Positions 7,752-15,373 of a DNA stretch of 23,293 nucleotides are shown here, piece by piece; position 1 is the first letter of the stretch, and each line of letters begins with the position of its first letter. Source of the DNA: an uncultured Prevotella sp. (GTDB taxonomy: Bacteria; Bacteroidota; Bacteroidia; Bacteroidales; Bacteroidaceae); NCBI GenBank assembly GCA_900772835.1, contig CAAGSA010000116.1:1-23293 (forward strand), in the 5' to 3' direction. The notes below the pieces were generated by a model that saw nothing but the letters and a program-made list of their open reading frames with translations, did not search any database and was not told where the DNA came from. The position numbers and the translations under genes are program-made.

Positions 7752-8219
7752 ATGGCTTACATGTCACAAGAGGGCTACGACAAGCTGGTAGCCGAACTGA
7801 AACGCTTGGAAAGCGTGGAGCGCCCCAAGGCGTCCGCAGCTATTGCGGAAGCTGCCGACAAGGGCGACTTGAGCGAGAATTCTGAGTATGATGCCGCCAA
7901 GGAGGCACAGGCCCACCTTGAGGACAAAATCAACAAGCTGAAGCTTGACATCGCCGAGGCGAAAATCGTTGATGTGTCGCGTTTGAGCACCGACGCCGTG
8001 CAGATTCTCTCCAAGGTGGAGATGACGAACCTCACCACGAAGGCTAAGATGACCTATACCATCGTGAGCGAGAGCGAGGCAAACCTGAAGGAAGGCAAGA
8101 TTTCCATCAAGACCCCCATTGCCCAGGGACTGCTGAACAAGAGAGTGGGCGACGAGGTGGATATCAGGATTCCGCGCGGCACTATCCGTTTGCGGATCGA
8201 CAAAATTACAGTGGAATAA
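7752..8219 (+). CDS. greA: transcription elongation factor GreA
   Basis: GreA enters the secondary channel of RNA polymerase and stimulates cleavage of backtracked transcripts. The 155-residue protein has the N-terminal coiled coil (about 5-75) with the conserved tip GDLSENSEYDAAKEAQ at 38-53, including the acidic residues D39 and E42. The C-terminal FKBP-like domain (about 80-155) ends SPL-type as TPIAQGLLNKRVGDEVDIRIP. Length is normal. The ATG at 7752 follows an A/G-rich stretch (AAAGAAAGGAAAAG) that may serve as a weak ribosome site. A HIT-family gene follows after 29 bases. A predicted promoter and hairpin lie in its leader. Confidence 0.97.
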   Translation: MAYMSQEGYDKLVAELKRLESVERPKASAAIAEAADKGDLSENSEYDAAKEAQAHLEDKINKLKLDIAEAKIVDVSRLSTDAVQILSKVEMTNLTTKAKMTYTIVSESEANLKEGKISIKTPIAQGLLNKRVGDEVDIRIPRGTIRLRIDKITVE

Positions 8220-8248
8220 GTCGGATTTAAACCAAAATAATTCAGATT

Positions 8249-8647
8249 ATGGATATATTCGCAAAAATTGCAGCCGGCGAGATTCCAAGCTGGAAGTGCG
8301 CCGAGAACGAGGAGTTCTATGCATTCCTCGACATCAACCCGTTGGCCAAGGGACATACGCTGGTGATACCGCGTCGCGAGGTGGACTATTATTTCGAACT
8401 CTCCGACGAGGAGATTGCCCGTATGGCAGTGTTCGCAAAGAAGGTTGCTACGGCTATAAAGGCTGCCTTCCCCTGCCGCAAGGTGGGAATGGCAGTGCTG
8501 GGACTTGAAGTGGCGCACGCCCATATCCATCTCGTGCCGATGCAGAGCGAGAATGACATGCTCTTCTCCAACCCCAAGCTGAAACTTACCGACGAGGAGT
8601 TCAAGGACGCCTCCGACAGAATCAGAGCCGAGTTTGAGAAACTCTGA
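8249..8647 (+). CDS. HIT-family nucleotide hydrolase/transferase (Hint/HinT-like)
   Basis: The 132-residue protein begins MDIFAKIAAGEIPSWK and carries the histidine triad HAHIHLVP at 90-97, with H90, H92 and H94 visible and the last partner region following. FLDINPLAKGHTLVIPRR at 27-44 is the typical nucleotide-binding half of the family. HIT proteins of this branch hydrolyse purine nucleoside phosphoramidates or dinucleotides in the cytosol. The physiological substrate is unclear even for well-studied members. It is 29 bases downstream of greA and followed 30 bases later by an intrinsic terminator, so greA and this gene form a two-gene unit. Confidence 0.93.
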   Translation: MDIFAKIAAGEIPSWKCAENEEFYAFLDINPLAKGHTLVIPRREVDYYFELSDEEIARMAVFAKKVATAIKAAFPCRKVGMAVLGLEVAHAHIHLVPMQSENDMLFSNPKLKLTDEEFKDASDRIRAEFEKL

Positions 8648-8676
8648 TAGAGATGTTCTTATAAAGAAGTAAAACA

Positions 8677-8717
8677 AAAAGCCGGAGCTCCTCGCAAAGA
8701 AGCTCCGGCTTTTCTTT
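8677..8717 (+). terminator. intrinsic terminator of the greA-HIT unit
   Basis: AAAAGCCGGAGCT (8677-8689) pairs perfectly with AGCTCCGGCTTTT (8701-8713) across an 11-base loop. The 13-bp stem ends in a T run (TTTTCTTT). It lies 30 bases after the HIT stop codon. Confidence 0.9.
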
Positions 8718-8721
8718 GGTA

Positions 8722-8805
8722 GTATGCTCGGCACGAGCATTGTCTAACGGGTGCAAGTCCCGAGTAAGCCCTAATAGCGGGAATTACATAGCCAAAGGCA
8801 AGGGC
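8722..8805 (+). mobile_element. probable group II intron remnant (5'/domain I piece only)
   Basis: The segment has a short hairpin ATGCTCG-GCA-CGAGCAT (8724-8740), then TTGTCTAACGGGTGCAAGTC and GAGTAAGCCCTAATAGCGGG, then ATTACATAGCCAAAGGCAAG. From memory this closely resembles the conserved RNA region upstream of the maturase gene in Bacteroidetes group II introns. The likeness stops near 8805. No reverse transcriptase/maturase frame and no recognisable domain V follow, so it would be a truncated, immobile relic. It lies directly after the HIT terminator. The identification needs a covariance-model search. Confidence 0.55.
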
Positions 8806-9299
8806 GGTTTTTGTTTATTTAACACAAAGGAACGGCAAAATGTTAAAATCAAGAGTCGCAGATGCTCTGAGAATCGGATATTCTGAAGCTTCAGAAAAAT
8901 TGTGCGCAAAAATCGAAATTTTCAGCAGATTGTGCAATGTGTTGTTTCTCAGATGGTTGTGCTTGGCGGTGATTTAAAAAGCCACGAAAAGCACGGTCAT
9001 TCCTATCGAACGCTTTAACCGTTCGATAGGAACGGCTGAAGAGTTTGTGATGAAAAATAGTGGCAGGTTTCCGTTTTCGGGGTGTTTTCCGACTGTTTGT
9101 GTAAACAAAAGTATTGCATCGGGCTAAATTGCCTGTCGGGAAAAACATCGTCAAAGCAGCCAATCGTATGGAACAGGCGATAACAGTAAATAACAATGTA
9201 AATAATTTTTATCTACGTGTGTTAAAATATCCGGGTATAGATGTAAAAGCTTGTTAAGAGCAGGTTCTTGTGCGGAATCGTATTGTGAATAAAAAACTA
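8806..9299. other. gene-poor stretch with no convincing coding sequence
   Basis: About 500 bases carry no recognisable gene. A plus-strand frame at 8840-8977 could encode 45 residues (MLKSRVADALRIGYSEASEK...). A minus-strand frame at 8891-9196 could encode 101 Arg-rich residues. Neither has a family resemblance, a clear ribosome site or supporting codon pattern. A minus-strand -7-like box TACTTTTG (9113-9106) has no partner box. The stretch contains an isolated 13-bp hairpin at 9000-9032, listed separately. Base composition is more AT-rich than the flanking genes, consistent with decayed or acquired DNA. Confidence 0.5.
9000..9032. repeat. perfect 13-bp inverted repeat (hairpin)
   Basis: TTCCTATCGAACG (9000-9012) and CGTTCGATAGGAA (9020-9032) are exact reverse complements around the 7-base loop CTTTAAC. 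No T run follows on the plus strand. On the minus strand a T-rich stretch appears only some 10-20 bases later (GCTTTTCGTGGCTTTTT). It could be an RNA hairpin, a protein site or part of a dispersed repeat; nothing here decides. Confidence 0.6.
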
Positions 9300-9337
9300 C
9301 AAACGTTTGCGCGAACCGAAAATTCTGCGTAACTTAG
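9300..9337 (+). promoter_or_regulatory. promoter of the alcohol dehydrogenase-symporter unit with overlapping palindrome
   Basis: TTTG (9306-9309), 20 bases, then TAACTTAG (9330-9337) matches the phylum promoter except for one base in the second box. The first box is the right half of a perfect palindrome, CAAACGTTTG (9300-9309), which could be an operator for a LacI-type or similar repressor. The predicted start is near 9344, about 37 bases before the ATG. Confidence 0.55.
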
Positions 9338-9380
9338 CGGCAGAATATAGAAAAACTTAACAATAAAACAAATTACGATA

Positions 9381-10562
9381 ATGCAAGACTTCAAGTATTA
9401 CGCTCCGACCGAAGTGGTGTTCGGCAAGGATTCAGAGAGCCACCTGGTGGAAATGATAAACAAATACGGCGGCAAGAAAGTGCTGCTGCACTATGGCGGA
9501 CAGAGTGCCGAGCGCTCGGGCCTGCTCGCCTCGATACGCGAAAGGCTCAGCGGCGCCGGCATCGCATTCGTGGAGCTGGGCGGCGTGAAGCCCAACCCGC
9601 GCCTTGCCATGGTGAGGAAGGGCATAGAGCTGTGCCGCAGGGAGAATGTGGACTTCCTGCTCGCCGTGGGCGGAGGCAGCGTGATAGACTCGTGCAAGGC
9701 GATAGGAATGGGAGTGGAATACGAGGGCGACGTGTGGGATATCTATGCGCGCAAGCATACGCCGGAGCATACGCTGCCCGTGGGAGTGGTGCTCACCATA
9801 CCGGCAGCAGGAAGCGAGATGAGCGACGCCAGCGTGATAACCAACGAGGACGGCGACCTGAAATACGGTTTCGGCAGCAGCATCTGCCGTCCCAAGTTCG
9901 CCATCATGACCCCCGAGCGCACGTTCCCCCTGCCGCCGTACCAGACGGCATGCGGAGCCACCGACATAATGATGCACACTATGGAGCGATTCTTCGGCAG
10001 CGTGGACGATATGACGCTCATCGACAATATCGCCGAGGCATTGTTGCGCACGGTGAAGGAGAGCGTGTTCCACGTGCTGCGCAATCCCGAGGACTACCGC
10101 AACCGCGCCTGCATCATGTGGGCATCAAGCCTGGGGCACAACGACCTGACGGGAGCGCGCTCCTACAGCGACTTCGCCACACACCAGATAGAGCACGAGC
10201 TGAGCGCGCTGTTCGACGTGGCACACGGTGCCGGACTCGCCGCCGTATGGGGCAGCTGGGCCCGCTACGTGTATAAACGGAACGTGTCGCGCTTCGTGCG
10301 TTTCGCCGTGAACGTGATGGACGTGCCGAACGACTACACCGACCCCGAGGCAACAGCCCTCGCCGGAATCGAGGCGATGGAACGCTTCTACCGCGCCATC
10401 GGCATGCCTACAAGCATCAGCGAGCTGATAGGCAGAGAGATAACCGAAGAGGAAGTGGAGCTGCTGGCACGCAAGTGCAGCCAGGACGACCGCCGCAAGA
10501 TAGGTTCGTTCATGGTGCTCGACCGCCACGATATGGAGGAAATCTACAGGATGGCGAGATAG
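9381..10562 (+). CDS. iron-containing alcohol dehydrogenase (YqhD/butanol-dehydrogenase-like)
   Basis: The 393-residue protein starts FKYYAPTEVVFGK, has the NAD(P)-binding GGGS at 97-100 with IDSCKAIG, and the metal site D195 and H199 in GATDIMMHT plus H268 (or H272) and H282 in THQIEHELSALFDVAHGAG. This combination fits the NADPH-dependent YqhD/BDH branch of the group III dehydrogenases, which reduce aldehydes broadly to alcohols in the cytosol. Length is normal. It is 79 bases upstream of a FucP-like symporter, with no terminator between. Deoxy-sugar breakdown yields lactaldehyde, so reduction to propanediol is a plausible role, but this is inferred from the neighbour alone. The overall sequence is not close to FucO. 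Confidence 0.9.
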   Translation: MQDFKYYAPTEVVFGKDSESHLVEMINKYGGKKVLLHYGGQSAERSGLLASIRERLSGAGIAFVELGGVKPNPRLAMVRKGIELCRRENVDFLLAVGGGSVIDSCKAIGMGVEYEGDVWDIYARKHTPEHTLPVGVVLTIPAAGSEMSDASVITNEDGDLKYGFGSSICRPKFAIMTPERTFPLPPYQTACGATDIMMHTMERFFGSVDDMTLIDNIAEALLRTVKESVFHVLRNPEDYRNRACIMWASSLGHNDLTGARSYSDFATHQIEHELSALFDVAHGAGLAAVWGSWARYVYKRNVSRFVRFAVNVMDVPNDYTDPEATALAGIEAMERFYRAIGMPTSISELIGREITEEEVELLARKCSQDDRRKIGSFMVLDRHDMEEIYRMAR

Positions 10563-10641
10563 GCACGGCGCCGCGCGCATAAAAAAGACGACATATATCC
10601 GAACCTAAGAATACACAGATTAAGACTACTATACCCATACA

Positions 10642-11952
10642 ATGAAAAGCAATAACTCAATACTGAGGAAGGACGGCGTGAGCTATATCCTGCCGTTCAT
10701 CCTCATCACGTCGTGCTTCGCTCTCTGGGGCTTTGCCAACGACATAACGAACCCTATGGTGAAGGCGTTCTCAAAGATATTCCGCATGTCGGCGACCGAC
10801 GGCGCACTGGTGCAGGTGGCTTTCTACGGAGGCTACTTCGCCATGGCGTTCCCGGCGGCAATGTTCATCCGCCGCTTCTCCTACAAGGCAGGAGTGATGC
10901 TCGGTCTCGCGCTGTATGCCTTCGGGGCGTTCCTCTTCTTCCCCGCCAAGATGACGGGCGAATACCACACGTTCCTCGTGGCATACTTCATACTGACTTG
11001 CGGACTGTCGTTCCTCGAAACCTCCTGCAACCCCTACATACTGACGATGGGGCCGGAGGAGTCGGCAACGCGGAGGCTTAACCTCGCACAGTCGTTCAAT
11101 CCCATGGGCTCGCTGCTCGGGATGTTCGTGGCGATGAACTTCATCCAGGCAAAGCTCAACCCCCTCGACACGGCAGGGCGCGCCGCACTGGGCGACGCCG
11201 AGTTCGAGGCGATAAAGGAACACGACCTGACGGTGCTCATCACGCCGTATCTCGCCATCGGAGCCGTAATCCTGGCCATGCTGCTCGTGATATGGCTCGT
11301 GAGGATGCCCAAGAACGGCGACAAGGACAAGAGCATCAACCTCGTGCCCACGCTGAAGCGCATCTTCGGCATCAAACACTACCGCGAGGGAGTGGTGGCA
11401 CAGTTCTTCTACGTGGGCGTGCAGATAATGTGCTGGACGTTTATCATACAGTACGGCACACACGTGTTCATGAGCCAGGGCATGCCGGAACTCCAGGCAG
11501 AGGTGCTCTCGCAGCAGTATAACATCATTGCCATGGTGATATTCTGCTGCTCGCGCTTCGTGTGTACATTCATCCTGCGCTATCTCAACGCCGGACAGCT
11601 GCTTATGATTCTCGCCGTCCTCGGCGGATGCCTCACAGCGGGAGTGATAGCGCTGCAGAATATATACGGACTATACTGCCTCGTCGGCGTGAGCGCATGC
11701 ATGTCGCTTATGTTCCCCACAATCTACGGCATAGCACTCGAAGGACTGGGCGACGACGCCAAGTTCGGCGCGGCGGGACTGATTATGGCAATCCTCGGCG
11801 GCAGCGTGATGCCGCCGGTGCAGGCAAGCATCATCGACATGAAGGAGGTGATGGGCATGCCGGCAGTGAACGTGTCGTTCGTGCTGCCGCTCTTCTGCTT
11901 CGTGGTGATAGCCGTCTACGGCTACAGGACGATGGTGCGGACGGGGAGATAG
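10642..11952 (+). CDS. fucP: FucP-like sugar:proton symporter (major facilitator superfamily)
   Basis: The 436-residue protein has about 12 hydrophobic segments and the FucP-family signatures LWGFANDITNPMV at 28-40, FYGGYFAMAFPAA at about 61-73, SYKAGVMLGLALYAFGA at 80-96, FLETSCNPYI at 124-133 and RRLNLAQSFNPMGSL at 144-158. E126 corresponds to the essential glutamate (E135) of E. coli FucP. The position of the essential aspartate (D46) appears to be N37, with an acidic D34 three residues earlier. L-fucose import with protons is the family role, but related Bacteroidetes proteins may carry other sugars, so the substrate is not settled. It is the second gene after the alcohol dehydrogenase and is followed by a terminator. 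Confidence 0.88.
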   Translation: MKSNNSILRKDGVSYILPFILITSCFALWGFANDITNPMVKAFSKIFRMSATDGALVQVAFYGGYFAMAFPAAMFIRRFSYKAGVMLGLALYAFGAFLFFPAKMTGEYHTFLVAYFILTCGLSFLETSCNPYILTMGPEESATRRLNLAQSFNPMGSLLGMFVAMNFIQAKLNPLDTAGRAALGDAEFEAIKEHDLTVLITPYLAIGAVILAMLLVIWLVRMPKNGDKDKSINLVPTLKRIFGIKHYREGVVAQFFYVGVQIMCWTFIIQYGTHVFMSQGMPELQAEVLSQQYNIIAMVIFCCSRFVCTFILRYLNAGQLLMILAVLGGCLTAGVIALQNIYGLYCLVGVSACMSLMFPTIYGIALEGLGDDAKFGAAGLIMAILGGSVMPPVQASIIDMKEVMGMPAVNVSFVLPLFCFVVIAVYGYRTMVRTGR

Positions 11953-11991
11953 AATCCACCCCTCCCCAGAGAACCGCATCGCATTACAACT

Positions 11992-12051
11992 TTTTGCCGG
12001 GAAATTCAGAACGCCGTTTATCCGATTCTGAAATTCCCGGCAAAATTGTTT
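11992..12051 (+). terminator. long-stem terminator after the FucP-like gene
   Basis: Arms at 11992-12011 and 12026-12045 pair over 20 positions with a single A-A mismatch, around a 14-base loop. The outer stem is TTTTGCCGGGAA with TTCCCGGCAAAA. A short T-rich tail (TTGTTT) follows. It lies 40 bases after the symporter stop. Confidence 0.85.
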
Positions 12052-12101
12052 CCGCAACAGGCATACTTGCACAATTATTCTAATTAAAACAGCGCATATT
12101 T

Positions 12102-12132
12102 TTTGTATTGTGTCCGGTTTGCTGTATCTTTG
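12102..12132 (+). promoter_or_regulatory. Bacteroidetes-type promoter for the LptF/G-like gene and ribBA
   Basis: TTTG (12102-12105), 19 bases, then TATCTTTG (12125-12132) matches the phylum consensus exactly. The start is expected near 12139, about 35 bases before the ATG at 12174. Confidence 0.8.
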
Positions 12133-12173
12133 CAGCATTGTAAGGGAAATAAGCCTGTAATACCTATAGGTAA

Positions 12174-14087
12174 ATGTTTAGAATAAAGAAATTAGATATA
12201 TTTATAGCAAAGCAGTTCGGGCTGCTCTTCGTGGGAACATTCTTCATCTGCCAGTTCGTGCTGATGATGCAGTTCCTGTGGAGATACATCGACGAGCTCA
12301 TCGGGAAAGGACTCTCGATGGAGGTGCTGGCGCAGTTCTTCTGGTACATGAGCCTGATGCTCGTGCCACAGGCGCTGCCGCTCGCCATACTGCTCTCTGC
12401 GCTCATAACGTTCGGAAACCTGGGCGAGAGCAGCGAGCTGACCGCAATAAAGGCAGCCGGAATATCGCTGATGCAGGCGTTCCGCTCGCTCATCGTGATA
12501 ACGCTCCTGATTTCGGGAGTGTCGTTCTATTTCCAGAACGTGGTGGGGCCGAATGCCAACATGCAGTTCGCGCAGCTGCTGATGTCGATGAAGCAGAAAA
12601 GTCCGGAGCTGGAAATCCCCGAAGGAGTGTTCTACGACGGAATACCGAACTGCAACCTGTATGTGCAGAAAAAAAACGTGGAGACGGGAAAACTCTACGG
12701 AGTGATGATATACCGGATGACCGACAGCTACGAGGATGCGGCGATAATACTTGCCGACTCCGGAATGCTGCAGTCTACGGCAGAGAAGAAGCACCTTGTG
12801 CTCACGCTCTATAGCGGAGAATGGTTCGAGAACATGAAATCGGGCGACGTGACCGGCAGTGCCAGCGTGCCGTACCGCCGCGAGACATTCGCGTCGAAGA
12901 AGATAGTGCTCGACTTCGACAACGACTTCAACCTCGCTGACGCCAGTTCAATATCCGGCAACGCCAAGGCAAAGAGCCTGTCGCAGATAAGCCGTGGCAT
13001 CGACTCGCTGAGCCACCAGTATGACAGCATCGGAAGAGCGTTCTACCGCGACGCCATGGCAATGCAGTTCGGCTGCCGCCCGATGGCGGAGCGCGATTCG
13101 GTGCGTCTGCAGAAGAGGATAGAGGCAGGAGGAGTGGACGTGATGAAGAAGTTCGAGGCGCTGACAGCCGACAGGAAGCTCGCCGCCGTGAACGCAGCCA
13201 TGTCGACGGTGCAGAGCACGGCAGGCAACCTGGAGTTCAAGGCGATGATAACGAAAGACGGCGACTATATGCTGCGCCAGCACCAGATAGAGGCGATAAA
13301 CAAATTCACGATGGCACTGTCGTGCATCATATTCTTCTTCATCGGTGCGCCCCTCGGGGCAATCATACGCAAGGGCGGACTGGGAGTGCCGGTGATAATA
13401 TCAGTGCTCGTGTTCATCGTGTACTATATCTTCGACAATACCGGCTACCGCATGGCGCGAGGCGGAATGTGGGCAGTGTGGTTCGGAAAAGGCATCGCCA
13501 CGGCAGTGCTCGCGCCGCTCGCAGTGTTCTTCACCATAAAGGCAAACAACGACTCGGTGGTGTTCAACGTGGACCTCTACCGCAACATAGTGATGAAGAT
13601 GCTCGGAATGAGAGTGAAACGCAGCGTGACGAGGAAAGACGTGATAATCCAGGACCCCGACTATGCAGCCGACCTGCAGAATCTGGAACGCATCACAAGC
13701 GAGGCACGCGAATACTCGAAGACACACAGGCTGAAGTCGCCGCCAAACTTCGTGGACGTGTTCTTCAGGTACAGGCCCGACAACGACGTGGAGCGCATCG
13801 GCGAGGAGCTGGAACAGACAATCGCCGACCTGGCGAACTCAAGAGACCGCAAGGTGATAAACGTGCTGAACGAATACCCGATAATAATGGTGAAGGCACA
13901 CACAAGACCGTTCGAACGCCGCTGGATGAACGTGGTGGCAGCAGTGGCAGTGCCGGTAGGCCTGTTCCTGTATTTCAGAATGTGGCGCTTCCGCCTGCGA
14001 CTGCAGCGCGACCTGCAGCAGATAGTAGCCGCAAACGGAATAATGACGAAGAGGCTTGCAGAGCTGACAGAGAAAAAGAGTTTCTAA
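12174..14087 (+). CDS. LptF/LptG (YjgP/YjgQ) family permease, extended form
   Basis: This family forms the membrane part of the LptB2FG transporter, which extracts lipopolysaccharide from the inner membrane. The 637-residue protein starts KKLDIFIAKQFGLLFVGTF, with hydrophobic segments at about 12-34, 55-80 and 103-122. A long periplasmic jellyroll region (about 125-370) follows, then segments at about 376-397, 403-425 and 434-456. E. coli LptF and LptG end near this point at about 360 residues. Here a further 180 residues follow, including a seventh hydrophobic segment at 584-603 and a basic, helical tail. The extra length also includes a helical insertion in the periplasmic region (about 265-350). 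Whether it acts as LptF or LptG cannot be decided. ribBA follows after 32 bases. Confidence 0.88.
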   Translation: MFRIKKLDIFIAKQFGLLFVGTFFICQFVLMMQFLWRYIDELIGKGLSMEVLAQFFWYMSLMLVPQALPLAILLSALITFGNLGESSELTAIKAAGISLMQAFRSLIVITLLISGVSFYFQNVVGPNANMQFAQLLMSMKQKSPELEIPEGVFYDGIPNCNLYVQKKNVETGKLYGVMIYRMTDSYEDAAIILADSGMLQSTAEKKHLVLTLYSGEWFENMKSGDVTGSASVPYRRETFASKKIVLDFDNDFNLADASSISGNAKAKSLSQISRGIDSLSHQYDSIGRAFYRDAMAMQFGCRPMAERDSVRLQKRIEAGGVDVMKKFEALTADRKLAAVNAAMSTVQSTAGNLEFKAMITKDGDYMLRQHQIEAINKFTMALSCIIFFFIGAPLGAIIRKGGLGVPVIISVLVFIVYYIFDNTGYRMARGGMWAVWFGKGIATAVLAPLAVFFTIKANNDSVVFNVDLYRNIVMKMLGMRVKRSVTRKDVIIQDPDYAADLQNLERITSEAREYSKTHRLKSPPNFVDVFFRYRPDNDVERIGEELEQTIADLANSRDRKVINVLNEYPIIMVKAHTRPFERRWMNVVAAVAVPVGLFLYFRMWRFRLRLQRDLQQIVAANGIMTKRLAELTEKKSF

Positions 14088-14119
14088 TTACTTATATATA
14101 TAATAAGGTGACAAGACAC

Positions 14120-15328
14120 ATGGAAAATTTAAAGTTGAATACCGTAGAAGAGGCAGTAGAGGACTTCAGAGACGGAAAGTTCGTTATCGTTGTTGACGAC
14201 GAAGACCGCGAAAACGAGGGAGACCTCATCATCGCGGCGGAAAAAATTGACGCGGAGAAAGTGAACTTCATGCTGAAGCATGCAAGAGGAGTGCTCTGTG
14301 CCCCAATCACTATATCAAGATGCCAGGAGCTCGACCTGCCGCACCAGGTGAACGACAACACATCGATGCTCGGAACACCGTTTACCGTTACAGTGGACAA
14401 ACTCGAGGGATGCTCCACAGGAGTTTCGGCACATGACCGTGCCGAAACGATAAAGGCACTCGCCGACCCGGCGTCAAAACCGGCAACATTCGGCAGACCG
14501 GGACACGTGAACCCATTGTACGCACAGGACAACGGAGTGCTGCGCAGAAGCGGACACACCGAGGCTACCATCGACCTCTGCCGCATGGCAGGACTCTATC
14601 CGGCAGGAGCACTGATGGAGATAATGAACGAGGACGGCACCATGGCACGACTGCCGCAGCTGCTCGAGTTCGGCGAGAAATACGGGCTCAAGACCATCTC
14701 GATCAAGGACATGATAGCATACAGGCTGAAAAACGAGGTGCTCGTGGAGAAAGGCGAGGAAGTGGACATGCCCACAAGATACGGACATTTCAGACTCGTG
14801 CCGTTCCGTCAGACAAGCAACGGACTGGAACACATGGCGCTCATCAAGGGCGAATGGAAGGAAGACGAGCCTGTGCTCGTAAGAGTACACTCGTCGTGCT
14901 CCACAGGCGACATCCTTGGCAGCATGCGCTGCGACTGCGGCGAACAGCTGCACAAGTCGATGGAGATGGTGGAGAAAGAAGGCAAGGGAGTAATCGTATA
15001 CATGCAGCAGGAAGGCAGGGGCATCGGACTGATGAACAAGATTGCCGCATACAAGCTGCAGGAGAAGGGTATGGATACCGTGGAGGCAAACATACATCTC
15101 GGATTCAAACCCGACGAGCGCGACTACGGCTGCGGAGCACAGATACTGCGCCAGCTCGGAGTGAGAAAGATGAGGCTGCTCACCAACAACCCGACGAAGA
15201 GAGTTGGGCTGGAGGGATACGGACTGGAAATCGTGGAGAACGTGCCCATCGAAGTGGCACCGAACAAATACGACTACAGATACCTGCAGACGAAAAAAGA
15301 GCGCATGGGGCACAATCTGCACCTGTAA
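14120..15328 (+). CDS. ribBA: bifunctional 3,4-dihydroxy-2-butanone-4-phosphate synthase / GTP cyclohydrolase II
   Basis: The enzyme supplies both early precursors of riboflavin. Residues 1 to about 200 are the RibB domain, with DDEDRENEGD at 26-35 and RRSGHTEA at 142-149. Residues from about 205 to 402 are the RibA domain, with zinc ligands C260, C271 and C273 in RVHSSCSTGDILGSMRCDCG, QQEGRGIG at 296-303 and DYGCGAQILRQLGV at 335-348. It has 402 residues, the normal fused length. The open frame extends far upstream inside the permease gene, but the ATG at 14120 gives the expected N-terminus MENLKLNTVEEAVEDFRDGK. No FMN riboswitch is possible in the 32-base gap. It is transcribed with the preceding permease gene. 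Confidence 0.96.
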   Translation: MENLKLNTVEEAVEDFRDGKFVIVVDDEDRENEGDLIIAAEKIDAEKVNFMLKHARGVLCAPITISRCQELDLPHQVNDNTSMLGTPFTVTVDKLEGCSTGVSAHDRAETIKALADPASKPATFGRPGHVNPLYAQDNGVLRRSGHTEATIDLCRMAGLYPAGALMEIMNEDGTMARLPQLLEFGEKYGLKTISIKDMIAYRLKNEVLVEKGEEVDMPTRYGHFRLVPFRQTSNGLEHMALIKGEWKEDEPVLVRVHSSCSTGDILGSMRCDCGEQLHKSMEMVEKEGKGVIVYMQQEGRGIGLMNKIAAYKLQEKGMDTVEANIHLGFKPDERDYGCGAQILRQLGVRKMRLLTNNPTKRVGLEGYGLEIVENVPIEVAPNKYDYRYLQTKKERMGHNLHL

Positions 15329-15339
15329 GCATTAGTCAG

Positions 15340-15373
15340 GGCTCCAGACAGGCAGTTCCTGCCGTTTGGAGCC
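15340..15373 (+). terminator. possible hairpin terminator after ribBA
   Basis: GGCTCCAGACAGGCAG and CTGCCGTTTGGAGCC form a stem of about 15 pairs with one G-U pair, one bulged base and a 3-base loop, 12 bases after the ribBA stop. No T run follows directly, so termination would be weak or factor-assisted. Confidence 0.45.

Noticed and set aside
8840..8977. Plus-strand 45-codon frame after the intron-like segment
   Set aside because: Short, no recognised motif, no promoter or ribosome site. Noted in the gap description only.
8891..9196. Minus-strand frame of 101 codons in the gap between the HIT gene and the alcohol dehydrogenase
   Set aside because: It has no family resemblance, a skewed Arg/Phe-rich composition and no paired promoter boxes, and it contains the 13-bp hairpin. 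More likely a chance frame.
9381..11952. Complete fucose catabolic operon
   Set aside because: No isomerase, kinase or aldolase genes are present. Only a FucP-like symporter and a YqhD-type reductase are found.
13322..14119. Long upstream extension of the ribBA reading frame
   Set aside because: It lies inside the permease gene in another frame, and its translation is Arg/His-rich nonsense. RibBA starts normally at 14120.
14088..14119. FMN riboswitch before ribBA
   Set aside because: The gap is only 32 bases, far too short for the FMN aptamer, and none is seen upstream of the permease gene.
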